Assembly: GCF_003149515.1 (NCBI RefSeq)
Contig: NZ_CP029145.1
Location: 4,526,001 to 4,590,000, forward strand
Source of the DNA: Hymenobacter nivis
GTDB taxonomy: Bacteria; Bacteroidota; Bacteroidia; Cytophagales; Hymenobacteraceae
DNA length: 64,000 nt
Direction of reading: 5' to 3'
The stretch's first letter is position 1. Every line of letters begins with the position of its first letter. The notes under the pieces were generated by a model. It saw only the letters and a list, made by a program, of their open reading frames with translations, was not told the DNA's origin and did not search any database. Positions 51,622 through 60,575 of this stretch are shown piece after piece. A program made the translations under genes and the position numbers.

Positions 51622-52977
51622 CTATGCCGCTGCCCGGCGCCGTGCGGCGGGCTGGCGGCGTTTGGCCTTCTGGGTATCCAGCATGCTTTGGAGGATGTAG
51701 AGGCCGCCGAGGTAGAAGGGAATCATCGGGATTTTATAGCGCACCAGCGTGCCGAAGTTGGAGCTGTTAATGGCCACCGAGGCGGCAAAAATCAGCGAAA
51801 ATACAAAGCACATGACCAGCACGGGCGTGGTGGCGATAAACTTGATGGTGGCCACCACGCCCGTGCGCCAAAAGATGCGGAGCGTGAAAATCAGGAAAAA
51901 GCCGGCCTCGATGGCCGAGAGCAGCATGATGGGGTTGCGGGCCTCAAAAATCATGGGTCGGAACAGGGCCGTGACGATGGCCTGCGGGGCCAGCTTCACC
52001 ATGCCGCCGATGGTGCCGTCCTGCTTGCCCAGACTATAGGCCGAGCCGTTTTGCTTCACGCTGGTTTCGTAGAGGTAGTCGGCGGTGATTTTGCTACGCT
52101 CGCCGATTTTGTCCACGTCGTATTTGTCGTCGCCCTTAGTAAGGTTGGTGGCCGCATAAATGGCAATGAGGCCGCCTACTACGAAGAATACTGGCTTAGC
52201 CAGCACCCGCACGGTTTGGTTTTTAATCAGGGCGTTGTTCTCGTTGAACACCCACAATAGGGCCCCCGGTAGGAAGCACAGCAGAATGTAAACCTTAATG
52301 GATAGCAACGCATAAGCGGCCAAAAAACCAATGGCGGCGGCCTTCAGAATACCACGCTTCTGGATGGCCCCCCGGTACAGGGCGTAGAAAAGCCATCCAA
52401 GGGCCCCCACCGACAGTGAATCTTTCATTAACCCCGAGCCCCAGAAAAACATCGACGGGATATAGAAGATAGACCAAGCCAGCTGCTTGTATACGTGGGG
52501 CCGGATTTTAGCAAACGTGACGTACATCGCCCACAGGCCGCTGAAGCTGACGGCGGCAAAAAATAGCGCAATAACGGAGTAATTGTTAAAGCAAAACAGG
52601 CCGAAAAAAGCCGCGATGCGCACCGTTGCGTACTCGGTGGAGTGGGGCTGGTGCCAGTACATCTGGGCCACGTACTTGGCGGTGGCGGGGTCGGTGCTGC
52701 CGCCATTATCCAATAACAGCTTCAGGCCGTTGCTGAAAGAATCGCCGAAAGCCGAATAGATGATTTTGGTGTGGAAGAAGTAGTTATAGGTGTCGCCGCC
52801 GCCGTAATAAAACTGGTAAATTAGTCCCAGCGCAATGGCTCCGATGAACTTGAGCGTGAGGGCTGGAATGAAAAATTGCTTGGTAAACTGGTTGGTGACC
52901 CGCGCGCGAATGCCGAACGCTACGGCGTAGAAAATGCCGAGGTAGAGCGGGGCTAGGAAGAGGTCGGAAAGCTCCAT
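51622..52977 (-). CDS. Polytopic membrane protein of unknown function
   Basis: 451 residues and about ten to eleven predicted membrane helices. They include LGIFYAVAFGIRA, FGLFCFNNYSVIALFFAAV and VFFVVGGLIAIYAAT. A hydrophilic outer segment holds YQFYYGGGDTYNYFFHTKI, and WSIFYIPSMFFWGSGLMKDS is conserved-looking. The GGGDTYNYF and GSGLMKDS strings recur in a family of Bacteroidota membrane proteins near glycan genes. Their function is not known to me; EpsG-like polymerases and GT-C enzymes are alternatives. Its position directly beside the locus on the opposite strand makes a glycan role plausible. It ends 16 bp from the convergent GT4 gene and follows the TPR gene by 7 bp. Confidence 0.8.
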   Translation of the reverse strand: MELSDLFLAPLYLGIFYAVAFGIRARVTNQFTKQFFIPALTLKFIGAIALGLIYQFYYGGGDTYNYFFHTKIIYSAFGDSFSNGLKLLLDNGGSTDPATAKYVAQMYWHQPHSTEYATVRIAAFFGLFCFNNYSVIALFFAAVSFSGLWAMYVTFAKIRPHVYKQLAWSIFYIPSMFFWGSGLMKDSLSVGALGWLFYALYRGAIQKRGILKAAAIGFLAAYALLSIKVYILLCFLPGALLWVFNENNALIKNQTVRVLAKPVFFVVGGLIAIYAATNLTKGDDKYDVDKIGERSKITADYLYETSVKQNGSAYSLGKQDGTIGGMVKLAPQAIVTALFRPMIFEARNPIMLLSAIEAGFFLIFTLRIFWRTGVVATIKFIATTPVLVMCFVFSLIFAASVAINSSNFGTLVRYKIPMIPFYLGGLYILQSMLDTQKAKRRQPAARRRAAA

Positions 52978-52984
52978 AATCGGC

Positions 52985-54232
52985 TTAGCTCTTGTTCTTT
53001 TTTAGCCAGGCGCTGGCTTCTTTATACTGCTCCGATTTGCGGTCGGCAATGTCTTTCACAACGGTATAGTAGCGCCGGGCGGTGGCTATTTCACGTCCTT
53101 TATCGGCGAGGCGGGCCAGGTTAGCGTTGGCAAACAGGTAGAAGCCGCCGCTGGTGTCGCCGCTGCTTTCCGAAAATACGATGCAGCGCTGGTAGTAGTC
53201 GCGGGCCTTGGCCGGGTCGCGGTAGCGGTACTGCATGAGGTAGCCGAGGAAGTAGCTGGCGTAGCGCCCGCTGATGGCCTCGTAGCCAGGCAGGCCCTGG
53301 CTGATTTTCTCCAGGATTTCCTTGCTCACCCGCTCGCACTCCACGAACTCGCCCTGGTCGTAGGCCAGTAGGGCATAGAAGCGCTGGAAGTAGCCGTTGT
53401 CGGGGAAGGTGGCGGCCAGCTGCTTGGCCACGGGCAGGGCGTCGGCCCCGTTGCCTTCCTCGTTTTTGAGGATGCCCATCAGGAACACCTTGGCCTCGGT
53501 GGCGGTGTAGAAGCCGGTGGTGGCCACGGTACGTAACTGCTGGAGGCCCAATTCTTTGTTGCCCTTGGGGAAGAACAGCAGGACCGGCCGCAGCAGCGGG
53601 TAGTTGTTGGGGATCCAGACGGCGTAGTAGTTAAACAAGGCCTGGCCGAACAGGAATTCTGGGCTGAGGCCGTTGGCTTCCTGGCTTTTTTGCAGGTAGT
53701 TCAGGGCCCGCTTGCTGTCGACGGTGGCCAGGCGCCAGTCGTGGCGCTCGGCGTGCAGGCGGGCACTGAAGCCGTAGGCCGCCGCCAGGAAAAACGTGGC
53801 TTCGTAGTTCTGCTTATCAGCCTTGTACAAGGTCTCGGCCTTGGTGATAGCCGAGTCCATGTAAGCAAAAAAGGGGCGGTCGTAAATTTTGGTCTGGAAG
53901 CTGGTGGGGCGGATTTTCCACCACGTGTTCAGGCCCAGCATGAGGTAGGCGAGGGGGTGCTCGGGGTAGCGCCGCTTGAGGGAGCGGAACTGCTTTTCGG
54001 CGCGGTCGTACTTGAAGTTGTAGAGGTTGTGCACGGCCCCGTCGAGCTCCTGCTGGATGTCCTTATTGAGTAGCAGCCAGCCCTTGGTGTCGATGGCCTG
54101 GGGGGCTACGGCCACGCTATCGAGGTGCACCACGCGCATGGTGCCGCGGCGGCGAACCGTGTCGGCCGTTTGCGCCCGGGCCACCAGTGGGCCCAGCAGC
54201 AGCAAGCCCCAACAGAAAAGCAATCGAACCAT
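52985..54232 (-). CDS. Exported TPR-type protein
   Basis: 415 residues from ATG 54232, where a signal peptide begins (MVRLLFCWGLLLLGPLVARAQ). A much longer open frame upstream is the antisense of the peptidase gene and is rejected. After an N-terminal ~60-residue region, the rest is helical hairpins with TPR spacing. Examples are NYEATFFLAAAYGFSARLHA, ALNYLQKSQEANGLSPEF and YYQRCIVFSESSGDTSGG. It should act in the periplasm or at the outer membrane as a protein-interaction scaffold. The membrane-protein gene starts 7 bp downstream, so both are in one operon and probably function together. Confidence 0.85.
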   Translation of the reverse strand: MVRLLFCWGLLLLGPLVARAQTADTVRRRGTMRVVHLDSVAVAPQAIDTKGWLLLNKDIQQELDGAVHNLYNFKYDRAEKQFRSLKRRYPEHPLAYLMLGLNTWWKIRPTSFQTKIYDRPFFAYMDSAITKAETLYKADKQNYEATFFLAAAYGFSARLHAERHDWRLATVDSKRALNYLQKSQEANGLSPEFLFGQALFNYYAVWIPNNYPLLRPVLLFFPKGNKELGLQQLRTVATTGFYTATEAKVFLMGILKNEEGNGADALPVAKQLAATFPDNGYFQRFYALLAYDQGEFVECERVSKEILEKISQGLPGYEAISGRYASYFLGYLMQYRYRDPAKARDYYQRCIVFSESSGDTSGGFYLFANANLARLADKGREIATARRYYTVVKDIADRKSEQYKEASAWLKKNKS

Positions 54233-54307
54233 AGAAAAAAGCGGAGGAATAGGGCCCCGGGCAAGCCGTGCGGCGGCGGCGGGGCCCCTAAAGTACGGAC
54301 TCTGGCC

Positions 54308-54315
54308 TAGCTTTG
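54308..54315 (+). promoter_or_regulatory. -7 box (TAGCTTTG) for the M42 peptidase gene
   Basis: Fits TAnnTTTG, ending 19 bp before ATG 54335 in the divergent region with the TPR gene. Confidence 0.45.
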
Positions 54316-54334
54316 GGATACTTTCTCCTAGCTC

Positions 54335-55249
54335 ATGCAACTGCTCGAAACCCTGTGCCGCCTCGCGGCGCCGTCCGGCCACGAAGATCCGATGACGGCC
54401 TTTGTGCTTGATTACGTGCAACAAAACCAAGCCAAATGGCAGCACCAGCCCCGGGTGTTGGCCGGCGAAGGCTTCCAGGACTGCGTGGTGCTGGTGTTTG
54501 GGCAGCCGCGCACGGCCGTGTTTGCGCACCTCGACAGCATCGGCTTCATGGTGCGCTACGGCCGGCAGCTGGTGGCCATTGGGGGGCCCGAAACCCAGGC
54601 CGGTTACCGCCTGGTGGGCCACGATGCGGAAGGGGAGATTGATTGCGCGCTGACCATCAACGAGGAAACCGAAACCCTGGGCTACGAGTTCAGCCGCGAG
54701 CTGCCCCGCGGCACCGAGCTGACGTTCCGCTGCGACTTCCGCGAAACCGACGCCACGGTGCAAAGCTGCTACCTCGACAACCGCCTGGGGGTGTGGACTG
54801 CCCTGCGCCTGTGCGAGACGCTGGAGCACGGCATCATCGCTTTTTCGTGCGGCGAGGAGCACGGCGGCGGCACAGTGCCGTTCCTGGCCCAGTACATCTA
54901 CGACCACTACGGCGTGCGCCAGGCCCTGATCTGCGACATCACGTGGGTGACCGAGGGTGTGCACCTGGGCCAGGGCTGCGTGATTTCGCTGCGCGACTCG
55001 CTCATCCCGCGCCGCACTTATGTGGACCGCATCCGGGCCATTGCCGCGCGAGCGGGCATTGCGGTGCAGCTGGAGGTAGAAGACATCGGCGGCTCCGATG
55101 CCAAGGAGCTGCAGCGCGCCGCCCAGCCCTGGGACTGGTGCTTCGTGGGGGCCCCCGAAGACCACGTGCACACCCCCGACGAGCTGGTGGACAAGCGCGA
55201 CATTGCCAGTATGTTGGCCCTCTACCAGGTGCTGTTGTGCGAGCTGTAA
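54335..55249 (+). CDS. M42-family metallopeptidase (glutamyl aminopeptidase/endoglucanase-like)
   Basis: 304 residues, a little shorter than most M42 proteins. The N-terminal AAPSGHEDPMTAFVLDYV is typical. Metal-site elements are VFAHLDSIGFMVR, CYLDNRLGVWTAL and SCGEEHGGGTVPF, with the Glu-Glu pair. The fourth ligand region is ICDITWVTEG and a His lies in EDHVHTPDELV. These enzymes remove N-terminal residues from peptides using two Zn or Co ions. The insert PA domain is short. It is 54 bp before hppA in the same direction. Confidence 0.9.
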   Translation: MQLLETLCRLAAPSGHEDPMTAFVLDYVQQNQAKWQHQPRVLAGEGFQDCVVLVFGQPRTAVFAHLDSIGFMVRYGRQLVAIGGPETQAGYRLVGHDAEGEIDCALTINEETETLGYEFSRELPRGTELTFRCDFRETDATVQSCYLDNRLGVWTALRLCETLEHGIIAFSCGEEHGGGTVPFLAQYIYDHYGVRQALICDITWVTEGVHLGQGCVISLRDSLIPRRTYVDRIRAIAARAGIAVQLEVEDIGGSDAKELQRAAQPWDWCFVGAPEDHVHTPDELVDKRDIASMLALYQVLLCEL

Positions 55250-55303
55250 TACTTGCCTACATTTACCGGCACCTCTTTTTATTCCCACCTACTTCCTGCC
55301 GGT

Positions 55304-57544
55304 ATGACCCCTTACCTCTACGCGGTGCCCGCGCTGGGCGTGTTTGCGCTTATTTACACCTGGGTGCGAGCCGGCTGGGTAGCCCGCCAAGACGCTGGCA
55401 ATGAGCGCATGACTACCATTGCCGGCTACATCGCCGATGGGGCCGTTGCATTTTTGCGGGCCGAATACAAAGTGCTGGCCCTGTTTGGATTGATTGCCGG
55501 GGTCTTCCTGTTTTACCTGGGCATTACCAGCGGCAACTCCAGTCCAGTCATTGTTATTGCCTTCTTGATTGGGGGCGTGTTTTCGGCGCTGGCGGGCTTT
55601 ATCGGGATGAAAATTGCCACCAAGGCCAATGTGCGCACCGCCCAGGCGGCCCGCACCAGCCTGGCCACGGCCCTGAACGTGTCGTTTTCGGGCGGCTCGG
55701 TGATGGGAATGGGGGTGGCCGGTCTGGCCGTGCTGGGCCTAGGGTCGCTGTTCATTGTGTTTTATAAAATGTTCGTACCCAGCGGACTGGCCAACGGGCA
55801 GGAAATGGAAAAGGCCCTGGAGGTCCTCACCGGCTTCTCGCTTGGGGCTGAGAGCATCGCCCTGTTTGCCCGCGTGGGCGGCGGCATCTACACCAAAGCG
55901 GCCGACGTGGGGGCCGACCTCGTGGGCAAAGTCGAGGCGGGCATTCCGGAGGATGACCCGCGCAACCCCGCTACCATTGCCGACAACGTGGGCGATAACG
56001 TGGGCGACGTGGCCGGCATGGGGGCCGATTTGTTTGGTTCCTACGTGGCCACTATCCTGGCCACGATGGTGCTGGGGCGTGAGGTGCAGCTGGGCAGCGC
56101 CGATCAGTTTGGGGGCCTGTCGCCCATTTTCCTGCCGATGGCCATTGCCGGCATGGGCATTCTGGCCTCGCTCGTCGGCATTTTGTGCGTGCGGGTGAAG
56201 GAGGGCGGCAACGTGCAGGGGGCCCTGAATACGGGCAACTACATCGCGGTCGCCGTGTCGGCCGTGGCCTCTTACGGCCTCATCGTGTGGATTCTGCCCG
56301 CCGGGGCCCTCACCATCCGCGGGGTGACGTTCGACGCGCTGCATGTATTCTACGCCGTGCTGGTGGGCCTGGGCGTGGGTACGCTCATGAGCATCATCAC
56401 CGAATACTACACCGCCATGGGCAAGCGCCCGGTGATGAGCATTGTGCAGCAAAGCAGTACGGGCCACGCCACCACCGTAATTGGGGGCTTGGCCGTGGGC
56501 ATGGAAAGCACGGTGCTGCCCATTCTGGTACTGGCGGCGGGCATTGTGCTCAGCTTCCGGGCGGCGGGCCTGTACGGCGTGGCCATTGCGGCGGCCGGCA
56601 TGATGGCCACCACAGCTATGCAGCTGGCCATCGACGCCTTCGGGCCCATTGCCGACAACGCCGGCGGCATTGCCGAGATGAGCGAGCTGCCCAAGGAAGT
56701 GCGCGAGCGCACCGACATCCTGGATGCGGTGGGCAACACCACGGCGGCCACGGGCAAGGGCTTTGCCATCGCCTCGGCAGCCCTCACATCGCTGGCCTTG
56801 TTCGCGGCGTTTATGGGCACGGCGCACATCGATACGATTGATATCAGCAACGCCGACGTACTGGCGGGCTTGTTCGTGGGGGCCATGATTCCGTTCATCT
56901 TTTCGGGCCTGGCCATTGCTGCTGTGGGCCGCGCCGCGATGGCGATGGTGCAGGAGGTGCGCCGCCAGTTCCGCGAGATTCCGGGCATCATGGAGGGCAC
57001 GGCCCGGCCCGAGTACGAGAAGTGCGTGGCCATCTCGACCGCCGCCGCCATCCGCGAGATGATTTTGCCCGGGGCCATTGCCCTGCTCTCGCCCATCCTC
57101 GTGGGCTTTCTGTTCGGCCCGAAAGTGCTGGGCGGCCTGCTGGCGGGCGTCACGGTAAGCGGCGTGTTGATGGCCATTTTCCAGAGCAACGCCGGCGGGG
57201 CCTGGGACAACGCTAAGAAGTCGTTCGAGAAAGGCGTGCTCATCGACGGCGTGATGCAGTACAAAGGCTCCGACGCCCACAAGGCCTCCGTGACCGGCGA
57301 CACCGTGGGCGACCCGTTCAAGGACACGTCGGGGCCCAGCATGAACATCCTCATCAAGCTCATGAGCATCGTGTCGCTGGTCATCGCCCCGCATATTGCC
57401 GAGCACGCCGGGGGCCCCGGGGCCGCCGCGCCTGCCCCCGCGCCGCCGCGCTTCGAGCAAGCCTTCCGCCCCCACGTGCGCTACTCCGAGACGCTGGTGC
57501 CCGCTGCGGCCCGCCTGCTACGGACGGCCTTTCACCGGGAGTAG
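55304..57544 (+). CDS. hppA: Membrane-bound ion-pumping pyrophosphatase
   Basis: 746 residues from ATG 55304. About sixteen membrane helices. The substrate loop is GIYTKAADVGADLVGKVEAG and DDPRNPATIADNVGDNVGDV; AGMGADLFGSY follows. The K+-dependence position reads GNTTAATGKGFA, with Ala where the K+-independent class has Lys, so this is the K+-dependent type by that rule. It hydrolyses pyrophosphate and pumps Na+ or H+ across the inner membrane. The C-terminal ~45 residues (GGPGAAAPAPAPPRFEQ onward) form an extension not needed for the fold. A large inverted repeat begins directly after the stop. Confidence 0.96.
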   Translation: MTPYLYAVPALGVFALIYTWVRAGWVARQDAGNERMTTIAGYIADGAVAFLRAEYKVLALFGLIAGVFLFYLGITSGNSSPVIVIAFLIGGVFSALAGFIGMKIATKANVRTAQAARTSLATALNVSFSGGSVMGMGVAGLAVLGLGSLFIVFYKMFVPSGLANGQEMEKALEVLTGFSLGAESIALFARVGGGIYTKAADVGADLVGKVEAGIPEDDPRNPATIADNVGDNVGDVAGMGADLFGSYVATILATMVLGREVQLGSADQFGGLSPIFLPMAIAGMGILASLVGILCVRVKEGGNVQGALNTGNYIAVAVSAVASYGLIVWILPAGALTIRGVTFDALHVFYAVLVGLGVGTLMSIITEYYTAMGKRPVMSIVQQSSTGHATTVIGGLAVGMESTVLPILVLAAGIVLSFRAAGLYGVAIAAAGMMATTAMQLAIDAFGPIADNAGGIAEMSELPKEVRERTDILDAVGNTTAATGKGFAIASAALTSLALFAAFMGTAHIDTIDISNADVLAGLFVGAMIPFIFSGLAIAAVGRAAMAMVQEVRRQFREIPGIMEGTARPEYEKCVAISTAAAIREMILPGAIALLSPILVGFLFGPKVLGGLLAGVTVSGVLMAIFQSNAGGAWDNAKKSFEKGVLIDGVMQYKGSDAHKASVTGDTVGDPFKDTSGPSMNILIKLMSIVSLVIAPHIAEHAGGPGAAAPAPAPPRFEQAFRPHVRYSETLVPAAARLLRTAFHRE

Positions 57545-58053
57545 GTCATAACCACGGATTTATCGGATCAGGCGGATGGGTCGGATTCTGGGAACGATTG
57601 GCCAGCGGTGGCCGGGGCCCTGGCCGCGATAGTTGGTCGGCCCGGGCTGCCGGCTTTTCGCCGGCTGCCCGGTAACCGTTATACTGCCCACGAAGTGGAA
57701 TGCGAAAACGAAGTAGGGCACGGGGCTTGCCCCCGCCCGTCCTTGAACGGTTCAGCCGGCTTTCGTTCAACGACGGGCGGGGGCAAGCCCCGTACCCTAC
57801 TTCGTAATGAGTATAGGTTGCCGTTGCTCCGCATCCAAGCGTAGCCAATAAGGCTGCCAAAATTTGCCAGGTAGCCAACGAAAAGCACGAGACAGCACCT
57901 CAGAACTAAGCGCAGAGCCCCCGACGATTACCGGGCAGCCGGCGAAAAGCCGGCAGCCCGGCGCGGCCCCGCCCCGGGGGCCCTAGCCACCGCCGGCCAA
58001 TCGTCCCCAAAATCCAATCCATCCGCCTGATCCGATAAATCCGTGGTTATGAC
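57545..58053. repeat. Large inverted repeat with a 136-bp element in its loop
   Basis: Left arm 57545-57672 and right arm about 57928-58053 are inverted copies of about 125 bp. They start GTCATAACCACGGATTTATC and end in the family C core GGGCTGCCGGCTTTTCG. The loop contains a complete family B element (57680-57815, TATACTGC ... GAGTATA, 136 bp) and about 110 bp of unique DNA. It lies between the hppA stop and the hpt promoter. The right arm's end reads ATCCGTGGTTATGAC, 2 bp before the -7 box. No gene is present. Confidence 0.92.
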
Positions 58054-58055
58054 AG

Positions 58056-58063
58056 TAGCTTTG
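58056..58063 (+). promoter_or_regulatory. -7 box (TAGCTTTG) for hpt
   Basis: Fits TAnnTTTG, 24 bp before ATG 58088, at the outer edge of the large inverted repeat. It makes the upstream start at 58043 improbable. Confidence 0.5.
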
Positions 58064-58087
58064 CGGTTCCATTTTTCCCCGCACCGC

Positions 58088-58630
58088 ATGGGCTCGTCCC
58101 CCAACATTACCCTCCACGACAAAGCGTTTCGCCCGTATTTATCGGCCGCTGAATTGGCCGCGGCCGTCGAGGCGCTGGCTGGTCGCCTTAGCGCCGACTA
58201 CGCCGGCCGCCGGCCCTTGTTCGTGGTGGTGCTCACGGGGGGGTTCATGTTCGCCTCCGATTTGCTTAAGCGCTTCAGTGGCGACTGCGAAATCGTTTTC
58301 ATCCGGGTAGCCTCGTACGAAGGCACGAGCAGTACCGGGCAGGTGCAGGAAATCCTGGGCCTGCGCGAAGACGTGCAGGGGCGCGACCTGATTTTGGTGG
58401 AAGACATTGTGGACACGGGTACCACCCTGCACCACCTGCTGCCCACGCTGCTGGCCAAAAACCCCGCTTCGATGGAAATTGCCGCCCTGTTTTTTAAGCC
58501 CGCCAGCCTGCGCCACGAGCTGACGCTAAACTACGTCGCCCTGGAAATTCCCAACGATTTCGTGGTGGGCTATGGCCTTGACTACGACGGGCTGGGCCGC
58601 AACCTGCCCGAAGTGTACGTGGCCGCGTAG
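58088..58630 (+). CDS. hpt: Hypoxanthine phosphoribosyltransferase
   Basis: 180 residues from ATG 58088, a normal length. Salvages hypoxanthine/guanine with PRPP to IMP/GMP in the cytoplasm. The PRPP loop is LILVEDIVDTGTTLHHLL. The N-terminal PPi loop is VVLTGGFMFASDLLKR, and VASYEGTSSTGQV is the flexible loop. DFVVGYGLDYDGLGRNLPEV at the C terminus holds the base-binding Asp. Next gene is adk, so this is a purine-salvage neighbourhood. Confidence 0.94.
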   Translation: MGSSPNITLHDKAFRPYLSAAELAAAVEALAGRLSADYAGRRPLFVVVLTGGFMFASDLLKRFSGDCEIVFIRVASYEGTSSTGQVQEILGLREDVQGRDLILVEDIVDTGTTLHHLLPTLLAKNPASMEIAALFFKPASLRHELTLNYVALEIPNDFVVGYGLDYDGLGRNLPEVYVAA

Positions 58631-58715
58631 GGCCCCTGGCTGGCTGCCTTTGTTAAGGATTGATTAACTTCCCCCACCAACCCACCCGGCGCGTTTGCGC
58701 CCAGCCCCCGTTTTC

Positions 58716-59327
58716 ATGCTGAATATCGTACTGTTCGGCCCGCCCGGTGCGGGCAAAGGCACCCAGAGCCAAAAGCTCATCGCCCATTACCACCTCGTGC
58801 ACCTAAGCACCGGCGACCTGCTGCGGGCCCAGATTGCCCAGGGCACGGAGCTTGGCCTGCGCGCCAAAAAACTGATGGACGAAGGCCTGCTGGTGCCCGA
58901 CGAAGTCGTGATTGGTATGATTGACAGTGCCCTGAACGACAACAAAGCTGCCGCGGGCTTCATCTTTGACGGCTTCCCGCGCACCGTGCCGCAGGCCGAG
59001 CGCCTTGACCAGCTGCTGGCTCAGCACCAGGCTACCATCGGCTGCATGGTGGCGCTGGAAGTAGGGGAGGAGGAGCTGGTGGCGCGCCTGCTGGAGCGGG
59101 GCAAAACCAGCAACCGCCCCGACGACCAAGACGAAACCAAGATCCGGCGCCGCGTGATGGTGTACAACACCGAAACCGCCCAGGTAGCCGGCTACTACGC
59201 CGCCCAGCACAAGTTCCACGCCCTCAACGGCATTGGAGGCATTGACGACATTTTTGGCCAGGTGTGCGCCGTTATCGACCAGCACCAGACGGCCGCTGGC
59301 AAAACCCCGGCTGCGGCCACCAAGTAG
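58716..59327 (+). CDS. adk: Adenylate kinase
   Basis: 203 residues from ATG 58716. Interconverts ATP+AMP and 2 ADP. P-loop FGPPGAGKGTQSQ. AMP-binding LSTGDLLRAQ and DGFPRTVPQAERLD. The LID region is short (RGKTSNRPDDQDETKIRRR) and lacks the zinc-finger Cys pairs. This is the short-LID form known in Bacteroidota. The C-terminal residues are Ala/Lys-rich and probably flexible. It follows hpt by 85 bp and may share its transcript. Confidence 0.95.
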   Translation: MLNIVLFGPPGAGKGTQSQKLIAHYHLVHLSTGDLLRAQIAQGTELGLRAKKLMDEGLLVPDEVVIGMIDSALNDNKAAAGFIFDGFPRTVPQAERLDQLLAQHQATIGCMVALEVGEEELVARLLERGKTSNRPDDQDETKIRRRVMVYNTETAQVAGYYAAQHKFHALNGIGGIDDIFGQVCAVIDQHQTAAGKTPAAATK

Positions 59328-59367
59328 GTGCAGGCGTAGCACTGCGCTAGTTATGAGTTAAAGATTA

Positions 59368-59410
59368 TGAGTTATGAGTTTCGGCCCATATGCCCGAAAC
59401 TCATAACTCA
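59368..59410 (+). terminator. AT-rich hairpin after adk
   Basis: TGAGTTATGAGTTTCGG pairs with CCGAAACTCATAACTCA around CCCATATGC, followed by TTTATTTATT. The ATGAGTT word is repeated several times up- and downstream, so the area is a small cluster of direct and inverted copies. Confidence 0.7.
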
Positions 59411-59469
59411 TTTATTTATTGGCCTATAGCCAACTCATAACGCATAATTCAAAACTCATACTTACCACT

Positions 59470-60468
59470 GTGGCTTCTAATAACTTCATCGACTACGTTA
59501 AACTGGTTTGCCGCTCGGGCAAGGGCGGGGCCGGCTCGCACCACTTCTTCCGCGCCAAGGGCCTGCCCAACGGGGGCCCCGACGGTGGCGACGGCGGCCG
59601 CGGCGGCCACATCATCCTGGAGGGTAACTCGCAGCTCTGGACGCTGCTGCACTTGCAGTACCAAAAGCACGTGTTTGCCAAGGACGGCGAAGGCGGCGGC
59701 GAGAACCTCCGCTCCGGAGCCCAGGGGGCCGATATTGTGCTGCAAGTGCCCCTCGGCACGGTGGCCCGCAGCGCCGAAACCGGCGAGCAGCTGCTCGAAA
59801 TCACGGAGCAGGGCCAGCGCCTGATTCTGGTGCCCGGCGGGCGCGGCGGCCTGGGCAACGACCACTTCAAGACCTCCACCAACCAGGCCCCCGAGTACGC
59901 CCAGCCCGGCGAGCCGGCCGTGGAGGCCCTGGTGGTGCTGGAGCTGAAGCTGTTGGCCGACGTGGGCCTGGTGGGATTTCCCAACGCCGGCAAAAGCACG
60001 CTGCTCTCGGTGGTGTCGGCGGCCAAGCCCAAAATTGCTGATTACGCCTTCACCACCCTCGTGCCCAACCTGGGCGTAGTGGCCTACCGCGACTACAAGT
60101 CGTTCGTGATGGCCGACATTCCCGGCATCATCGAGGGCGCGGCCGAGGGCCGGGGCCTGGGCACGCGCTTTTTACGCCACATCGAGCGCAACTCCATGCT
60201 GCTCTTCATGATAGCCTGCGACAGCCCCGACATCGCCGCCGAGTACCAGGTGCTGCTGGGCGAGCTGCGCCAATTCAACCCCGAGCTGCTCGACAAAACG
60301 CGGCTGCTGGCCATCACCAAAACTGACATGCTCGATGAGGAGCTGGAGGTCGAAATGCGCGCCTCGCTGCCCACCGATTTGCCGCCCACGGTGTTCATTT
60401 CCAGCCTGACTAACAAGAACATTCAGCCGCTGAAGGACATGATTTGGCAGGCCCTGCACGCGGGGTAG
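59470..60468 (+). CDS. obgE: GTPase ObgE/CgtA
   Basis: 332 residues from GTG 59470, which begins the conserved FIDYVKLVCRSGKGG glycine-rich Obg domain (about residues 1-160). G1 is GFPNAGKSTLL at residues 169-179, G3 is DIPGIIEGAAEG, G4 ITKTD and G5 SSLTNKN. Obg GTPases act on the ribosome large subunit and growth control. The C-terminal OCT domain of other Obg proteins is missing, as is usual in this group. The longer in-frame ATG at 59419 falls in an AT-rich repeat area. Confidence 0.95.
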   Translation: MASNNFIDYVKLVCRSGKGGAGSHHFFRAKGLPNGGPDGGDGGRGGHIILEGNSQLWTLLHLQYQKHVFAKDGEGGGENLRSGAQGADIVLQVPLGTVARSAETGEQLLEITEQGQRLILVPGGRGGLGNDHFKTSTNQAPEYAQPGEPAVEALVVLELKLLADVGLVGFPNAGKSTLLSVVSAAKPKIADYAFTTLVPNLGVVAYRDYKSFVMADIPGIIEGAAEGRGLGTRFLRHIERNSMLLFMIACDSPDIAAEYQVLLGELRQFNPELLDKTRLLAITKTDMLDEELEVEMRASLPTDLPPTVFISSLTNKNIQPLKDMIWQALHAG

Positions 60469-60575
60469 CGCCCTGCGGTAATCTGGCGCGTAGTGCCTGC
60501 GCAACGTTTTGGCTGCCAGGGTCTCTGCGCCGCAAGTCGGCGGCGTAACTTTATTGCCTGCTAACCCGCCGCCCC

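Noticed and set aside
54233..55288. Long N-terminal extension of the TPR protein
   Set aside because: It is antisense to the M42 peptidase, and the signal peptide starts at 54232.
55739..57475. 578-codon open frame antisense to hppA
   Set aside because: It mirrors hppA in a GC-rich frame, has no domain and is rich in His/Gln/Gly as expected for antisense of membrane-protein codons.
57546..57878. 110-codon minus-strand frame after hppA
   Set aside because: Lies wholly inside the inverted repeat and family B element.
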